DNA of 64,000 bases from Brevibacillus parabrevis (GCF_003710905.1 NZ_RHHV01000014.1:186001-250000); one strand, 5' to 3'. Shown: positions 44,148 to 54,806, counted from the stretch's first letter. Numbers and translations: made by a program. Notes: generated from the sequence alone by a model not told the origin.

Positions 44148-45500
44148 GTGAAATACCGCTACCTGCCCCAAACTGATCAGGACAAGCGCGAAATGCTCGA
44201 AACTCTGGGCATTTCCAGTGTAGAAGAACTGTTTGCAGACATTCCGGAAGAGGTGCGTTTCAAAGGTGCGCTGAACATTCCAGAAGCTCTGTCCGAGCCT
44301 GATCTGGTCAAATACTTCACTCGCCTGGCTAACAAAAACGTCAACTTCAGCACACACGTCAACTTTTTGGGTGCTGGCGTTTATCAGCACTATGCGCCAA
44401 GCACAGTCAACCACATGCTGCTCCGCGGAGAATTTTTCACGGCTTATACGCCTTACCAGCCTGAAATCAGCCAAGGCGAGCTGCAAGCGATTTTTGAATT
44501 TCAGACAATGGTGTGTGAACTGACAGGAATGGAAGTAGCGAACTCCTCCATGTACGACGGAGCGACTTCCTTGGCAGAAGCGGCTATGATGGCGGCTGGT
44601 CACACTGGCAAAAAGCGCGTCATCGTTTCCCGCGCGGTGCATCCGGAAGCGCGCGGCGTTCTGAAAACATACGCGTACGGTCAAGGCGTAGAACTGGTTG
44701 AAGTCGGCATCAACAGCGATGGCGTAACCGACACACAAGCTCTGGAAGCGCTGATTGACGAAAACACAGCGGCTGTGATCGTGCAATATCCTAACTTCTT
44801 CGGAAACGTGGAAGACTTGGCAGCAGTTGAGCCGATTGCTCATGGCAAAGGCGCTCTGTTCATCGTTTCTTCCAACCCGCTTGCACTGGGCGTATTGGAA
44901 GCGCCAGGCAAACTGGGCGCTGACATCGTAGTAGGCGACATGCAACCGTTCGGTATCCCGGCATCGTTTGGCGGACCGCACTGCGGATATTTTGCGACGA
45001 CGAGCAAGCTGATGCGCAAAATGCCAGGACGCATCGTCGGGCAAACGAAAGACGAGAACGGCAAGCGCGGTTTCGTACTGACGCTGCAAGCTCGTGAACA
45101 GCATATCCGTCGTGAAAAAGCGACTTCGAACATTTGCTCCAACCAGGCGCTGTTGGCACTGGCGGCTGCGATCACCCTGACTGGACTCGGAAAACAAGGC
45201 GTACAGGAAATGGCGATGATGAACCTGCAAAAGGCGCATTACGCGAAGCAAGCCCTGCAAGCCAAAGGGCTGGAAGTCGTCTTTACTTCCCCGTTCTTCA
45301 ACGAGTTCGTGGTCAAGCTGTCCAAGCCAGTAGCAGAAGCCAACAAGCAACTGCTCCAGGCGGGAATCATCGGCGGCTACGATCTGGGGCTGGATTACCC
45401 AGAATTTGCAGGCCACACCTTGCTCGCAGTAACCGAGCTTCGGACCAAGGAAGAAATCGACACATTGGCGGCTGAATTGGAGGCGATCACACGTGCGTAA
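44148..45500 (+). CDS. gcvPA: Glycine decarboxylase subunit 1
   Basis: 450 aa from GTG 44148 (TTGAGGAGGACAACGTTC), which aligns with the start of B. subtilis Gcv[61 protein letters not shown] and [15 protein letters not shown] are conserved. It forms the alpha half of the split P protein and lacks the PLP lysine, which is in GcvPB. The last 8 bases overlap gcvPB. Confidence 0.97.
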   Translation: MKYRYLPQTDQDKREMLETLGISSVEELFADIPEEVRFKGALNIPEALSEPDLVKYFTRLANKNVNFSTHVNFLGAGVYQHYAPSTVNHMLLRGEFFTAYTPYQPEISQGELQAIFEFQTMVCELTGMEVANSSMYDGATSLAEAAMMAAGHTGKKRVIVSRAVHPEARGVLKTYAYGQGVELVEVGINSDGVTDTQALEALIDENTAAVIVQYPNFFGNVEDLAAVEPIAHGKGALFIVSSNPLALGVLEAPGKLGADIVVGDMQPFGIPASFGGPHCGYFATTSKLMRKMPGRIVGQTKDENGKRGFVLTLQAREQHIRREKATSNICSNQALLALAAAITLTGLGKQGVQEMAMMNLQKAHYAKQALQAKGLEVVFTSPFFNEFVVKLSKPVAEANKQLLQAGIIGGYDLGLDYPEFAGHTLLAVTELRTKEEIDTLAAELEAITRA

Positions 45501-46962
45501 CGACCAGGAGAAAGCACTGATTTTTGAAATGAGCAAACCGGGCCGTGTGGGCTACAATCTGCCGGCATTGGATGTACCGGAAGTAGAGGTCGCAAGCCTT
45601 TTGCCAAAGCACCTCATTCGTGAAACCCCTGCTGAATTGCCAGAGGTATCCGAGCTGCAACTCGTTCGCCACTACACCGAGTTGTCCCGTCGCAACCACG
45701 GGGTAGACAACGGCTTCTACCCGCTCGGTTCTTGCACGATGAAATACAATCCGAAAATCAACGAAGACGTGGCTCGCTATGCCGGCTTCGCGCAAACTCA
45801 CCCGTACCAGCCGGAAGAAACTGTACAAGGAGCACTGGAGCTTTTGTACAACCTGCAAGAAGAACTGGCTGAAATCACCGGAATGGACGCCGTTACCCTG
45901 CAACCGGCTGCCGGAGCGGCAGGCGAGTGGACGGGTCTGATGATGATCCGCGCTTACCATGAAAGCCGTGGAGAAGCTCACCGTACAAAAGTAATCGTGC
46001 CGAACTCCGCGCACGGTACAAACCCGGCGTCTGCGGCTGTAGCAGGTCTGGATACCGTTACGATTGCTTCTGACGAGCGCGGTCTGGTAGACATTCAAGC
46101 TCTGCGCGATGCGGTTGGCTCTGACACGGCAGCGCTCATGCTGACCAACCCGAACACACTCGGTCTGTTCGAGGAAGACATCGTCGAGATGGCGAAAATC
46201 GTCCACGAAGCAGGCGGCTTGCTGTACTACGATGGAGCCAATGCGAATGCGATCCTCGGCATTGCCCGTCCAGGCGACATGGGCTTTGACGTCGTGCATC
46301 TCAACTTGCACAAAACATTTACCGGACCACACGGCGGCGGCGGCCCAGGTGCTGGACCAGTCGGCGTGAAAAAGGTTCTCGAACCATTTTTGCCAACGCC
46401 AATCGTGGCGAAAAAAGAAGACGGCAGCTTCTACTGGGACAGCAACCGTCCGGAATCGATCGGCCGCGTAAAAGGCTACAACGGAAACTTCGGCATTCTC
46501 GTTCGCGCTTACAGCTACATCCGCACGATGGGTCCGGAAGGTTTGCTGCAAGTTTCGCAAAATGCGGTGCTCAGCGCCAACTACATGATGCGTCGTCTCG
46601 CTACGGCGTACAACCTGCCGTTTGACCGCGTCTGCAAGCACGAATTTGTCTTGTCTGGCGTGAACCAAAAGAAACTCGGCGTGCGCACGCTGGATATCGC
46701 AAAACGTTTGCTCGACTTCGGCTACCATCCGCCAACGATCTACTTCCCGCTGATTGTCGATGAGTGCCTGATGATCGAGCCGACTGAAACCGAGACAAAA
46801 GAAACGCTCGACGAGTTCATCGACGTCATGCTGCAAATTGCCCGCGAGTGTGAAGAAACACCTGAGCTTGTACAGGAAGCTCCGCACACGACCGTGGTAA
46901 AACGTCTGGATGAAGCGACTGCGGCACGCAAGCCGATCCTGCGCTATCAGCCACAAGCTTAA
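45493..46962 (+). CDS. gcvPB: Glycine decarboxylase subunit 2
   Basis: 489 aa from a GTG overlapping gcv[55 protein letters not shown] and the PLP lysine region [20 protein letters not shown] are present. With GcvPA it decarboxylates glycine and passes the aminomethyl group to lipoylated GcvH; GcvH and GcvL are not in this window. Confidence 0.97.
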   Translation: MRNDQEKALIFEMSKPGRVGYNLPALDVPEVEVASLLPKHLIRETPAELPEVSELQLVRHYTELSRRNHGVDNGFYPLGSCTMKYNPKINEDVARYAGFAQTHPYQPEETVQGALELLYNLQEELAEITGMDAVTLQPAAGAAGEWTGLMMIRAYHESRGEAHRTKVIVPNSAHGTNPASAAVAGLDTVTIASDERGLVDIQALRDAVGSDTAALMLTNPNTLGLFEEDIVEMAKIVHEAGGLLYYDGANANAILGIARPGDMGFDVVHLNLHKTFTGPHGGGGPGAGPVGVKKVLEPFLPTPIVAKKEDGSFYWDSNRPESIGRVKGYNGNFGILVRAYSYIRTMGPEGLLQVSQNAVLSANYMMRRLATAYNLPFDRVCKHEFVLSGVNQKKLGVRTLDIAKRLLDFGYHPPTIYFPLIVDECLMIEPTETETKETLDEFIDVMLQIARECEETPELVQEAPHTTVVKRLDEATAARKPILRYQPQA

Positions 46963-46976
46963 TAACTCTCTTTGGG

Positions 46977-47005
46977 AAAAGCCGCCTTTTTACAGGGCGG
47001 TTTTT
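46977..47005 (+). terminator. Terminator of gcv operon
   Basis: AAAAGCCGCC pairs with GGGCGGTTTTT (one mismatch). Confidence 0.85.
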
Positions 47006-47069
47006 CTTTCCGAATGATGCTATCATGAACAGATGGGGTTGATCCGACTTTCGGGGAGAGAAGACAAAC

Positions 47070-48143
47070 ATGAGCAAACGGATAGTATTTACAGGCGGCG
47101 GGTCTGCCGGGCACGTCACGCTCAACCTCGCCCTCATCCCGCATTTTTTGCAGCGGGGCTGGGAGGTGGCCTACATCGGCTCGACAGAGGGGATTGAGCG
47201 GGAGCTGGTCGAGAAGCTGGACGGCGTGCGCTACATCGGGATTGCTACAGGCAAGCTGCGCCGATATTTTGCGTGGAAAAACTTCACTGACCCGCTGCGT
47301 GTGAGCAAAGGGGCTTGGCAGGCGTACCGCTTCCTCGCTGACTGGAAGCCGAACGTAATCTTTTCCAAGGGCGGCTTCGTCTCCGTCCCGGTTGTGTTCG
47401 GCGCCTGGCTGAATCGGCTGCCTGTCGTCCTGCACGAGTCTGATTTGACGCCAGGACTGGCCAATCGCCTGTCGCTGCCTTTTGCCGACAAAGTATGCGT
47501 GACTTTTCCTGATACATTGAAGCATCTGCCAGCAGGCAAGGGAACGCACGTGGGAGCCATCGTGCGCGAGGAACTGAAAAAAGGCCGAAAAGAGCAAGGG
47601 CTGGCCCTGTGTGATTTTTCTCCGGGGAAGCCTGTGCTGCTCGTCATGGGCGGGAGTCTCGGGGCAAAACGTTTGAACGAAGTGATCAGGGGAACGCTCG
47701 ATGAGCTGCTCAAACAGTATTCCATCGTACATATTTGCGGCAAAAACCAACGGGACGAAAGCTTGCAAAGGAAAGGCTACAAGCAGTTCGAGTACGTCCA
47801 GGAGGAGCTTCCCGACCTTTTGGCGATCACGGATTTGGTCGTCTCGCGCGCGGGCTCCAATGCGATTTACGAGTTTCTCGAACTGCAAAAGCCGATGCTG
47901 CTTGTGCCGTTGTCTCTTGCAGCCAGCAGGGGAGATCAGTTGTTGAACGCACGCTCATTTGAGCAGCAAGGCTTTTGTGCCGTCTTGCAGGAAGAGGCGC
48001 TGAACGAGGCGAGCTTTTTGCAAGCGTTGAAAAGCCTTGCCGACAAGCGAAGCGCCATCGCGGAAAAGCAGCGCGCCGCGATCGGAAAACCAAAAGACGC
48101 CTTGGCGCAAGTCGTCGCGATCATCGAGGAAGCGGCTCATTGA
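47070..48143 (+). CDS. murG: MurG-type GlcNAc transferase, second-type homologue
   Basis: 357 aa, ATG after GGGGAGAGAAGACAAAC. GT-B fold of the MurG family: [18 protein letters not shown] (instead of the usual GGHIYPA), [64 protein letters not shown] and the base-recognition loop. It would add GlcNAc to lipid I. It is outside a division/cell-wall cluster and its glycine loop is of the variant type found in second MurG copies of Bacillota, so a standard murG probably exists elsewhere. Confidence 0.88.
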   Translation: MSKRIVFTGGGSAGHVTLNLALIPHFLQRGWEVAYIGSTEGIERELVEKLDGVRYIGIATGKLRRYFAWKNFTDPLRVSKGAWQAYRFLADWKPNVIFSKGGFVSVPVVFGAWLNRLPVVLHESDLTPGLANRLSLPFADKVCVTFPDTLKHLPAGKGTHVGAIVREELKKGRKEQGLALCDFSPGKPVLLVMGGSLGAKRLNEVIRGTLDELLKQYSIVHICGKNQRDESLQRKGYKQFEYVQEELPDLLAITDLVVSRAGSNAIYEFLELQKPMLLVPLSLAASRGDQLLNARSFEQQGFCAVLQEEALNEASFLQALKSLADKRSAIAEKQRAAIGKPKDALAQVVAIIEEAAH

Positions 48144-48219
48144 AACAGCGCATCCAAGTCTTGCCGCCCTTTTGGGAGAAGCGTACAATGAAATCGTTGT
48201 GAGAAGGAGGTACATACAT

Positions 48220-49050
48220 ATGGAACAGTGGCGCTATGTCGTAACGGAGCCGATGTCTCCGGCGATGAATATGGCTGTAGACGAAGCGATTTTGCAACTG
48301 CACAGCGAAGGCAAGGTACCGCCGACCGTTCGTTTTTATACGTGGGACCCGGCTACTTTGTCGATTGGATATTTTCAAAAGGCGATCAAGGAAATCAACC
48401 TGGAGGAAGTACAGCGGCGCGGACTTGGCTTTGTGCGCCGGGCAACAGGCGGACGCGCCGTTCTCCACGATCAGGAGCTGACGTACAGTGTGATCGTGTC
48501 CGAAGATCATCCGCGGATGCCGTCTGGCGTGACAGAGGCTTACAAAATCATCAGCCTCGGATTGCTGCACGGCTTCCAGAACCTGGGGCTTGCCGCAGAG
48601 ATGGTGTCGCTTGCCAGCGAGGAGGAAAAAGAAAAGTACAACTCGCCAGGCTCGTCTGCTTGCTTTGACTCGCCATCGTGGTATGAGCTGGTCGTCGAAG
48701 GCAAAAAGGTAGCGGGCAGTGCGCAAACGCGTCAAAAGGGAGTCATCCTCCAGCACGGTTCGATCTTGCTCGATATGGACGTCGATTTGCTGTTCTCGTT
48801 GCTGCATTTCCCGTCGGATCGCGTCAAACAGCGGATGATGGACAGCTTCCGCCAAAAAGCGGTGACGATTAACGAAGTAAGCCCGCGTCCTGTCAGCTTG
48901 CAGGAAGCGATCGAGGCATTTTCCAAAGGCTTTGCCTCCGGTCTCGACGTCGAACTGGTGCCGTCCGCACTGACAGACGAAGAGCGGGCGCTGGCAGAGG
49001 AACTCGCCGCCACCCGTTATGCGACAGACGAATGGAACTTGCGCCGATAG
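48220..49050 (+). CDS. lipM: Octanoyl-ACP:protein octanoyltransferase LipM
   Basis: 276 aa from ATG 48220 with AGAAGGAGGTACATAC; upstream frame extension overlaps murG and lacks a site. LplA/LipB-like fold: [57 protein letters not shown] and the LipM catalytic cysteine Cys148 in [13 protein letters not shown]. It loads octanoate onto GcvH, the lipoyl carrier of the glycine cleavage system encoded just upstream, as in B. subtilis (yqhM beside gcv). Confidence 0.95.
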   Translation: MEQWRYVVTEPMSPAMNMAVDEAILQLHSEGKVPPTVRFYTWDPATLSIGYFQKAIKEINLEEVQRRGLGFVRRATGGRAVLHDQELTYSVIVSEDHPRMPSGVTEAYKIISLGLLHGFQNLGLAAEMVSLASEEEKEKYNSPGSSACFDSPSWYELVVEGKKVAGSAQTRQKGVILQHGSILLDMDVDLLFSLLHFPSDRVKQRMMDSFRQKAVTINEVSPRPVSLQEAIEAFSKGFASGLDVELVPSALTDEERALAEELAATRYATDEWNLRR

Positions 49051-49080
49051 ACGATAGCCGACAGGTGACAAACGTACAGA

Positions 49081-49120
49081 AAAAAGCTCGCCAGTGTGAA
49101 CAATCGCTGGTGAGCTTTTT
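49081..49120. terminator. Bidirectional terminator lipM/dat
   Basis: AAAAAGCTCGCCAG pairs with CTGGTGAGCTTTTT (one wobble pair), between convergent genes. Confidence 0.92.
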
Positions 49121-49143
49121 CGTTTTTCATCCGTTCCGTACGG

Positions 49144-49995
49144 TTAGACGAGTACGCTGTCGTGAATGTGCTGTTCAAACAAAGCTTGCAGCCTGGACGT
49201 AACCGAACCTGGCTGACCGTTGCCTACCGCTTCGCCATCGACGGAGATCAGCGGCATGATCTCTGCGGTCGTGCTGGTGAGGAACAACTCATCCGCTTGT
49301 TTGAGGAAGGCGATGTCAAACGGCTTTTCGTGAACAGCGATGCCGTTTGCCTGGGCCAGATCGATGACGACCTGACGGGTGATGCCGTGCAGGATCAGGT
49401 GATCAGCCGGATGCGTGTACAGCGCGCCGTCTTTTACCGCGAAAAGATTGGACGAACTGCATTCGGTAATGATCCCGTCGCGGTGCAAAATCGAGTCCTG
49501 TGCGCCTTTGTCCTTGGCGTACTGTTTGACGAGGACGGCTCCCAATAGATTGAGAGTCTTGATATCACAGCGCAGCCAGCGAATGTCTTCTACTAGGGAA
49601 GCGGTCCAACCCTTTTTCAAATCGTCGACTGGCCGAGCCTTGGGGCGCACGAAAGCCATGATGACCGGAGTGATGGCACTTGGGATGTCGTGGACGCGAG
49701 GAGCGGCGCCGCGAGAGATTTGCAAGTACAAGGTGGCATCGTCCTGGTCGGTAATGTTGTTTTTCGCCATCAGCTCTTGAGCCAAATCGGTCAGTGATTC
49801 CAGGCTCCACGGCAGCTCCAGCTTGATTTCCCGCGCGCTGCGGAACAGGCGGGTCAAGTGGGCGTCCCATTGATACATGCGCCCTTTATAGATTCGTACG
49901 ACTTCATAGATGCCGTCCCCGAAGTTGTATCCGCGATCTTCCGGATGAACCGCTGCTTGCCCCTCTTCCACCCATTTGCCATCTACATAAAGCAT
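49144..49995 (-). CDS. dat: D-amino-acid (D-alanine) transaminase
   Basis: 283 aa from ATG 49995 (GAGGAGGACTCACC). Fold type IV PLP enzyme: YVDGKWVEEGQAAVHPEDRG, YNFGDGIYEVVRIYKGRMYQ, PLP lysine in DIKTLNLLGAVLVKQYAK, GIITECSSSNLFAVKDG and TSTTAEIMPLISVDG. It makes D-glutamate from D-alanine and 2-oxoglutarate for peptidoglycan. Single-gene unit. The 350 bases upstream of its start up to the next gene carry no recognised gene. Confidence 0.92.
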   Translation of the reverse strand: MLYVDGKWVEEGQAAVHPEDRGYNFGDGIYEVVRIYKGRMYQWDAHLTRLFRSAREIKLELPWSLESLTDLAQELMAKNNITDQDDATLYLQISRGAAPRVHDIPSAITPVIMAFVRPKARPVDDLKKGWTASLVEDIRWLRCDIKTLNLLGAVLVKQYAKDKGAQDSILHRDGIITECSSSNLFAVKDGALYTHPADHLILHGITRQVVIDLAQANGIAVHEKPFDIAFLKQADELFLTSTTAEIMPLISVDGEAVGNGQPGSVTSRLQALFEQHIHDSVLV

Positions 49996-50348
49996 GGTGA
50001 GTCCTCCTCTACTGATTCCAGCCGCTTTTTTCCAACGGTTTTTTATTTGATTCAACATTAGCAAATCGTACCTCTCAGGGTCAATTTGAAAAGCGGATTT
50101 CCGCTATCAATAATTTAGCAAGGAGAAGCGTTCATCTATTAACTTTTTAAATGGGCGTCTCCTTTCCGACAAATCGACGAGTTCCTCGTGTCGCTGTGCA
50201 TGTCCAGGCAGATTTGGGCAGAAGGAGAACGAAAGCTGTCCGCCGCTGACGGCGCGTGCTGGTATTTGACTAACTATTCTGACTAGACGCTTATGGAGCA
50301 GTCTGTCCATAATAAAAGCAAAGAGCGCCAGGGAGAGGGGAGAACGTC

Positions 50349-51677
50349 ATGCGATCCGTTGGTTATTGCGCACTAGGAGCACTGCTTGTTTGCGGGAGTT
50401 TGCTGTCCTTGCCCTTCTCTTCGCAACAGGCATATGCGAATCAGGTTCAGACAGATGCAGAGCTGTTGTACAGCCATGTAGAGCGCTTGGCGAAAGCAGC
50501 GAGACCGCCTGCGACCGAGTCGGAGTTCGCAGCAGGGGTATACGTGGAGAATCTGTGGCGCGCCTATGGCTATGAGACAGAACTCCAGCCTTTTTATTAC
50601 CATACATACAAACGCCCAACGGTCTTGTCGCTTGCGATCGACGACTGGAAGCGCAGCTGGGCGATCAAAGGATTGACTTTTGCCCAGAACGGGACGGCAA
50701 CAGCGGACATAGTCGATGTCGGCTACGGACGCGCCAATGATTTTGCCAATGGAGCGGCGAGAGGGAAAATCGCGCTGATCAAGCGGGGAGAAATTCCGTT
50801 TGGCGAAAAGGTCAGACAGGCAGCGGCAGCAGGAGTGGTAGCGGCGATCATCTGGAACGATCGCGAGGGGGAGTGGAAGGCGACACTGGGCGAGCCGCTG
50901 GACATGTCCGTTCCGGTCATCGGCTTGTCACAGGCGGACGGCAGCCTGCTGCAAGAGCGTTTGCGGAATCAGCAGCCGCTGCGCGCAACCGTGAAGGTAG
51001 ACGGAAGCCAGACGAGCAGACATACGTCCTATAATTTCATCGCGACGAACAAAACGACAGCTGCAAACACGGAGCGGCAGGTACTCCTTCTGGCGAATCA
51101 TGACTCGACCGCATCGTCCGCAGGAGCCAATGACAACGCATCCGGCGTAGCCGTCTTGCTTGAAGTGGCGCGTCAACTGGCCGAGAGCCGCTTGGATGCG
51201 CAGATAAAGCTGGTCAGTTTGGGAGCGGAGACAGCCGGGGAACGGGGCGGGCAGGCATTTTTTGATTCACTTGCGGCAAAAGACAAGGCGAAGATCGTGG
51301 CTGCCATATATGTGGATGCAGTGGGCAGGGACGGTCAACTGACCGCAGTGCCTGCACAATCGACCTCCACACAGACAGGCAGCGTGTTCACGCAAGCCGG
51401 AGTGCAAGCAAGCGCATTGGAGCAAGTGGGCGCGAGTCAGCGAAAACAGCTGCAATTGCTTGCCGGGACAGGGATTCCGGCGGTCTTGCTTACACGTCTG
51501 CCAGCGCAGGAGGAAGCGAAGGACGGGCTTGTCCAGATTCAAAAAGAGCAGCTTGCGCAAGCGGCGAAAGTCATTTCATCTGTGGTCGGCAGCCTGACCG
51601 ACTCTACTGCTCCTGCCGAACCGCGTCAGTCCGTGCAAACGGGCAGACAGCAGGAAGCGGGAGAAGATCTTCAATAG
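50349..51677 (+). CDS. Secreted M28/PA-domain protein, probably inactive peptidase
   Basis: 442 aa, ATG after GGGAGAGGGGAGAACGTC. Signal peptide to about residue 30 (after AYA). A PA-like domain (about 115-215, GKIALIKRGEIPFGEKVRQA) is followed by an M28 zinc peptidase core: His251-Asp252 in LLANHDS and Asp262 in GANDNASG are present and Asp of VDAVG follows. However the usual Glu-Glu pair reads Glu294-Thr295 (LGAETAGE) and the final His ligand after GIPAVLL is missing (LTRLPAQEEAKDG). Two metal ligands are therefore lost. It may be a non-catalytic binding protein. Confidence 0.78.
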   Translation: MRSVGYCALGALLVCGSLLSLPFSSQQAYANQVQTDAELLYSHVERLAKAARPPATESEFAAGVYVENLWRAYGYETELQPFYYHTYKRPTVLSLAIDDWKRSWAIKGLTFAQNGTATADIVDVGYGRANDFANGAARGKIALIKRGEIPFGEKVRQAAAAGVVAAIIWNDREGEWKATLGEPLDMSVPVIGLSQADGSLLQERLRNQQPLRATVKVDGSQTSRHTSYNFIATNKTTAANTERQVLLLANHDSTASSAGANDNASGVAVLLEVARQLAESRLDAQIKLVSLGAETAGERGGQAFFDSLAAKDKAKIVAAIYVDAVGRDGQLTAVPAQSTSTQTGSVFTQAGVQASALEQVGASQRKQLQLLAGTGIPAVLLTRLPAQEEAKDGLVQIQKEQLAQAAKVISSVVGSLTDSTAPAEPRQSVQTGRQQEAGEDLQ

Positions 51678-52036
51678 GCTTGGTTGAGGCTTGGTTGCGA
51701 GCGCATCGTAAAAACGAAGGCAAACGCAGGGCGTCCAGGAAAAGACACGGGGCGCCTTTTGTGTGCAGACGATTCTCGCCATCGCCCTCGCAAAAACTCC
51801 CGGCAAACTTTTTTCGATCAGCGGGGGATTTTGCGAATTTGTCGAAAAATGTGGAATAACAAGTCATAGCCACCCATTGGAAAAAAGTTTATAATTTTTA
51901 AGAATCCTAAAAAATTTCGTCCATTGTATATTGTTGCAGTTACATATTTCTGAAAATTATATTCAATCCAATCCATGCTAGTTACGATGATCCATCCTAC
52001 ACAGCAAATATTCAGCAAAGAACAGCGGAGGTTGTG
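51678..52036. other. 359-base intergenic region with Spo0A-box-like site
   Basis: No gene recognised. It holds a weak hairpin near 51740-51772 (CGTCC/GGGCG followed by CTTTT) that could end the preceding gene, a TGTCGAA Spo0A-box consensus at 51840-51846 within TTTGTCGAAAAAT, and then a very AT-rich stretch before the kinase gene. No clear -35/-10 pair was found. Confidence 0.45.
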
Positions 52037-53719
52037 ATGATACCAATAGGCTCAAGTCATTTCGCCCTTTCCTTAACTCTCATCATCGGTTGGATTCCAC
52101 TCAGTGTCTTTTTGCTCTACCTGTACCCCAATAAAATCAATGTGTGGTCGTTCTGCTTGTTGAACCTGCTGTATGCGCTTATGCTTGTACTCCAGTTCTA
52201 TCGCATGTACAGCCAGATGAGGGAAAAGGATAGCCGGAAGCAGGAAGAAATCACGCGAATGAGAATCGAGCTGGATGAGACGAAGGAGCTGCTTGATGCC
52301 TTGCTGCAACAAACTCCAGACGCTGTTTCGATCGTGGGTCGGGACGGGAAATTCATTCATGTGAACAAGGCGTCAGTCGAACAATTCGGCTACAGCGCGT
52401 CTGATTTGCTGGGCAATGCCATTCCTTGCGTGCCGCAGGAGCATATCGCAGAAATGGAGCGGTGCCACAGCGAAGTGCTGAACGGGAAGTCCATCGTCGG
52501 CTACGAGACGGTTCGCGTCCATCAAAGCGGCTCGCTGATGCACGTATCGCTGTCATACGGCCCTGTTTTGGACAAAGCAGGGAAGGTCAAAGGGATCATT
52601 TGTTGCTCCCGTGACATAACAGAGCGAAAGCGGATGGAGCAGGCTCTGCAAGACAGCCAGGCTCATTTCCGTCTGATCACCGAAAACATGACCGAAATGA
52701 TATACCTCGTAAAGCGGGATGGGACGGTTGCGTATGTCTCTCATGCGCACACGACATTTTTGGGGTACTCCAGCGAGGACATGATCGGGATGGGGCCAGC
52801 CGTCATCGACAAGATCATTCATCCGGAAGACCAAAAAAAGGTCAGCGATTTGTTCCGGCTGAGCTGGCGAAAGGAAGAAGAGGCGAGCGGGATTTATCGG
52901 CTGCGGCATAGCCAGGGGCACTGGGTCAACGTCGAGTCGCGCTTCAAGCCGATCAGCAACAGCGATGGAGTGGTGGACAGCATGTTGATCGTTTCGCGTG
53001 ATGTGTCCGAGATTACGAAAACGAAAGAGCTGTTGCGCCAATCGGACAAGCTGTCTGCGATCGGCCAGCTGGCGGCGGGAATCGCGCATGAAATTCGCAA
53101 TCCGCTGACATCGCTGCGCGGGTTCATCCAGCTGTTGAATGCTTCCATAACAGGCGTGCAACGCAACTACTGCCAAATCATGCTGTCCGAGCTGGACCGG
53201 ATCAATCTGATTGTCAGCGAGCTGCTGGTGTTGGCGAAGCCGCAAGCGGTGAGCTTTCAGCAAAAAGACTTGTCGGTGATGATCCACAACGTCCTGTCCC
53301 TTTTGGAAAGCCAGGCGAACTTAAAAAATATCCAGATGTACGCTTCGACTGAAAAAGCGATGCCGCCAATCGCTTGCGAAGAAAACCAGATCAAGCAAGT
53401 GCTGCTCAACATTTGCAAAAATGCGATGGAAGCGCTCCCCGATGGCGGCGAGATCTACGTTCAGAGTCGGCGGATCAGTGAGGAGCACATTCAGGTCAGC
53501 ATCCAGAACAACGGCTGCGGGATTGATCCGGAGCGAATCCCGCGCCTGGGAGAGCCTTTTTATACGACGAAAGAAAACGGAACGGGCCTCGGCCTGATGG
53601 TCAGCCAGCGCATTTTGGAGGATCACGGCGGAAGCCTGCAGATCGAAAGCGAAAAGGGCAAGGGAACGACGGTGAACATTTTGCTTCCCGTATGTGTGCC
53701 AAGCGTCCATCAGGTCTGA
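52037..53719 (+). CDS. PAS-PAS sensor histidine kinase, sporulation-kinase-like
   Basis: 560 aa; ATG 52037 has better spacing to GGAGG than GTG 52034. Two membrane helices (about 8-28 and 35-57), a short coiled coil, PAS 1 (about 85-195, TPDAVSIVGRDGKFIHVNKA), PAS 2 (about 205-330, with YLVKRDGTVAYVSHAHTTF), HisKA with His351 in AAGIAHEIRNPLTSLRG, and HATPase with NICKNAMEAL, NNGCGIDPE and GTGLGLMVSQRI. This is the arrangement of KinA/KinE-type kinases feeding the Spo0F-Spo0A phosphorelay. No response regulator is adjacent, which also fits an orphan phosphorelay kinase. Confidence 0.87.
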   Translation: MIPIGSSHFALSLTLIIGWIPLSVFLLYLYPNKINVWSFCLLNLLYALMLVLQFYRMYSQMREKDSRKQEEITRMRIELDETKELLDALLQQTPDAVSIVGRDGKFIHVNKASVEQFGYSASDLLGNAIPCVPQEHIAEMERCHSEVLNGKSIVGYETVRVHQSGSLMHVSLSYGPVLDKAGKVKGIICCSRDITERKRMEQALQDSQAHFRLITENMTEMIYLVKRDGTVAYVSHAHTTFLGYSSEDMIGMGPAVIDKIIHPEDQKKVSDLFRLSWRKEEEASGIYRLRHSQGHWVNVESRFKPISNSDGVVDSMLIVSRDVSEITKTKELLRQSDKLSAIGQLAAGIAHEIRNPLTSLRGFIQLLNASITGVQRNYCQIMLSELDRINLIVSELLVLAKPQAVSFQQKDLSVMIHNVLSLLESQANLKNIQMYASTEKAMPPIACEENQIKQVLLNICKNAMEALPDGGEIYVQSRRISEEHIQVSIQNNGCGIDPERIPRLGEPFYTTKENGTGLGLMVSQRILEDHGGSLQIESEKGKGTTVNILLPVCVPSVHQV

Positions 53720-54720
53720 CGTTTCCAAATAAACCAGACAATCAAAAACAAGCCGCAGTAAGTAGCTCCGCTTGCCACGACAGAGACGCTCCAGGGCAAA
53801 AAAAGCGGCAGCAGGGCGAACACCCCGACCAAAAGCAGCATCACGAACAGAAGCGGTGGCATTTGCAGCTGATGGCGCAGGGTCACAGGCAAGGCGAGCG
53901 AGTGCAGGAACAAGGCGGAAAGCACGCCACCCTCAATCAGGGCCAAAATCGCGAAAAGCCAGTTGCCAGCGGGCAGCAATCGGGACGATATCAATTGCAC
54001 AGGCGAGAGTGAAGTATGAATATCATGCCAGTGAGACAGGAAAATCGCTTGACCGAGCAGCAAAAATAACAAGGTGATCCCCGTTCCCATGCCGACGCCC
54101 AGACGAACGGCATTCGGCTGATCGGTTCGTCCCGCTACGGGCAGCAAGACGACAAGCGCAAGCAAGAGATGCAGCGCGAGGAAAAAAACGGCGTGAATCA
54201 CCCAGCTTCCGTTCATTTGGTAGCCGAGGCCAGGGATAGGGACATGGGGTTGGCGGAGGAAAAGCAGGGCGAAAAACAGCAGACCTGCGCCTAAACAAAT
54301 GCCTGACCCCGTTACAATCCATTGCCAGCGCTTGAAGAGGAAGCTGATCGTCACGATGAGAGACAATAAGACGAACCAGACAGACGACAGCCCTGGGATG
54401 AGCTGGGCCGACTGCTGACCGAGCATGACACCCACGTATGCCAGCAAAAAGAGATGGGTAATCATCGACAGGCTGGAAGCAAAAGCTTCTCCGAATAAGA
54501 ACAGGTACAGCTCATAGAGCGAACCGACTTGATGGCGATGGCAATAATTCAGCAGCTGGAGGCAGATCCACCCGATTCCAATGCCTGCGAGGGCGATGCC
54601 GACCGTGCCCCAGGAGCCAAAATAGGTAAAGAAACGGAGCCACTCATAACCGCCCAGATAGTGTCCTCCCAGCGCGGACCCTGCAAACAGAATGGCGATT
54701 TGCCAAGCGACTTTGTCCAT
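53710..54720 (-). CDS. YkvI-like multi-pass membrane protein
   Basis: 336 aa from ATG 54720 (AAGGATGATGCCT). About ten membrane helices with a LeuT/APC-like flow: VAWQIAILFAGSALGGHYLGG at the start, QQSAQLIPGLSSVWFVLLSL and PVAGRTDQPNAVRLGVGMGT. It resembles YkvI-type proteins, which are of unknown function and distantly related to spore germination permeases. It is convergent with the kinase and their ends overlap by 10 bases. Confidence 0.65.
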   Translation of the reverse strand: MDKVAWQIAILFAGSALGGHYLGGYEWLRFFTYFGSWGTVGIALAGIGIGWICLQLLNYCHRHQVGSLYELYLFLFGEAFASSLSMITHLFLLAYVGVMLGQQSAQLIPGLSSVWFVLLSLIVTISFLFKRWQWIVTGSGICLGAGLLFFALLFLRQPHVPIPGLGYQMNGSWVIHAVFFLALHLLLALVVLLPVAGRTDQPNAVRLGVGMGTGITLLFLLLGQAIFLSHWHDIHTSLSPVQLISSRLLPAGNWLFAILALIEGGVLSALFLHSLALPVTLRHQLQMPPLLFVMLLLVGVFALLPLFLPWSVSVVASGATYCGLFLIVWFIWKRQT

Positions 54721-54806
54721 AGGCATCATCCTTATTCCCAACTTGCTACATGTGTATGTCCAAGCGAGGCTTGTTCAGAACCGGGAATATTAAACAGACT
54801 TATTCA

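Noticed and set aside
43995..45536. 513-aa open frame on the minus strand
   Set aside because: Antisense shadow of gcvPA.
45487..46956. 489-aa open frame on the minus strand
   Set aside because: Antisense shadow of gcvPB in a GC-biased frame; no ribosome site or family motif.
50107..50310. 67-aa minus-strand open frame between dat and the M28-like gene
   Set aside because: No ribosome site, no hydrophobic or motif pattern; treated as non-coding.
51604..51873. 89-aa minus-strand open frame after the M28-like gene
   Set aside because: Overlaps the 3' end of the M28-like gene, composition not protein-like, no ribosome site; it only fills an intergenic gap.
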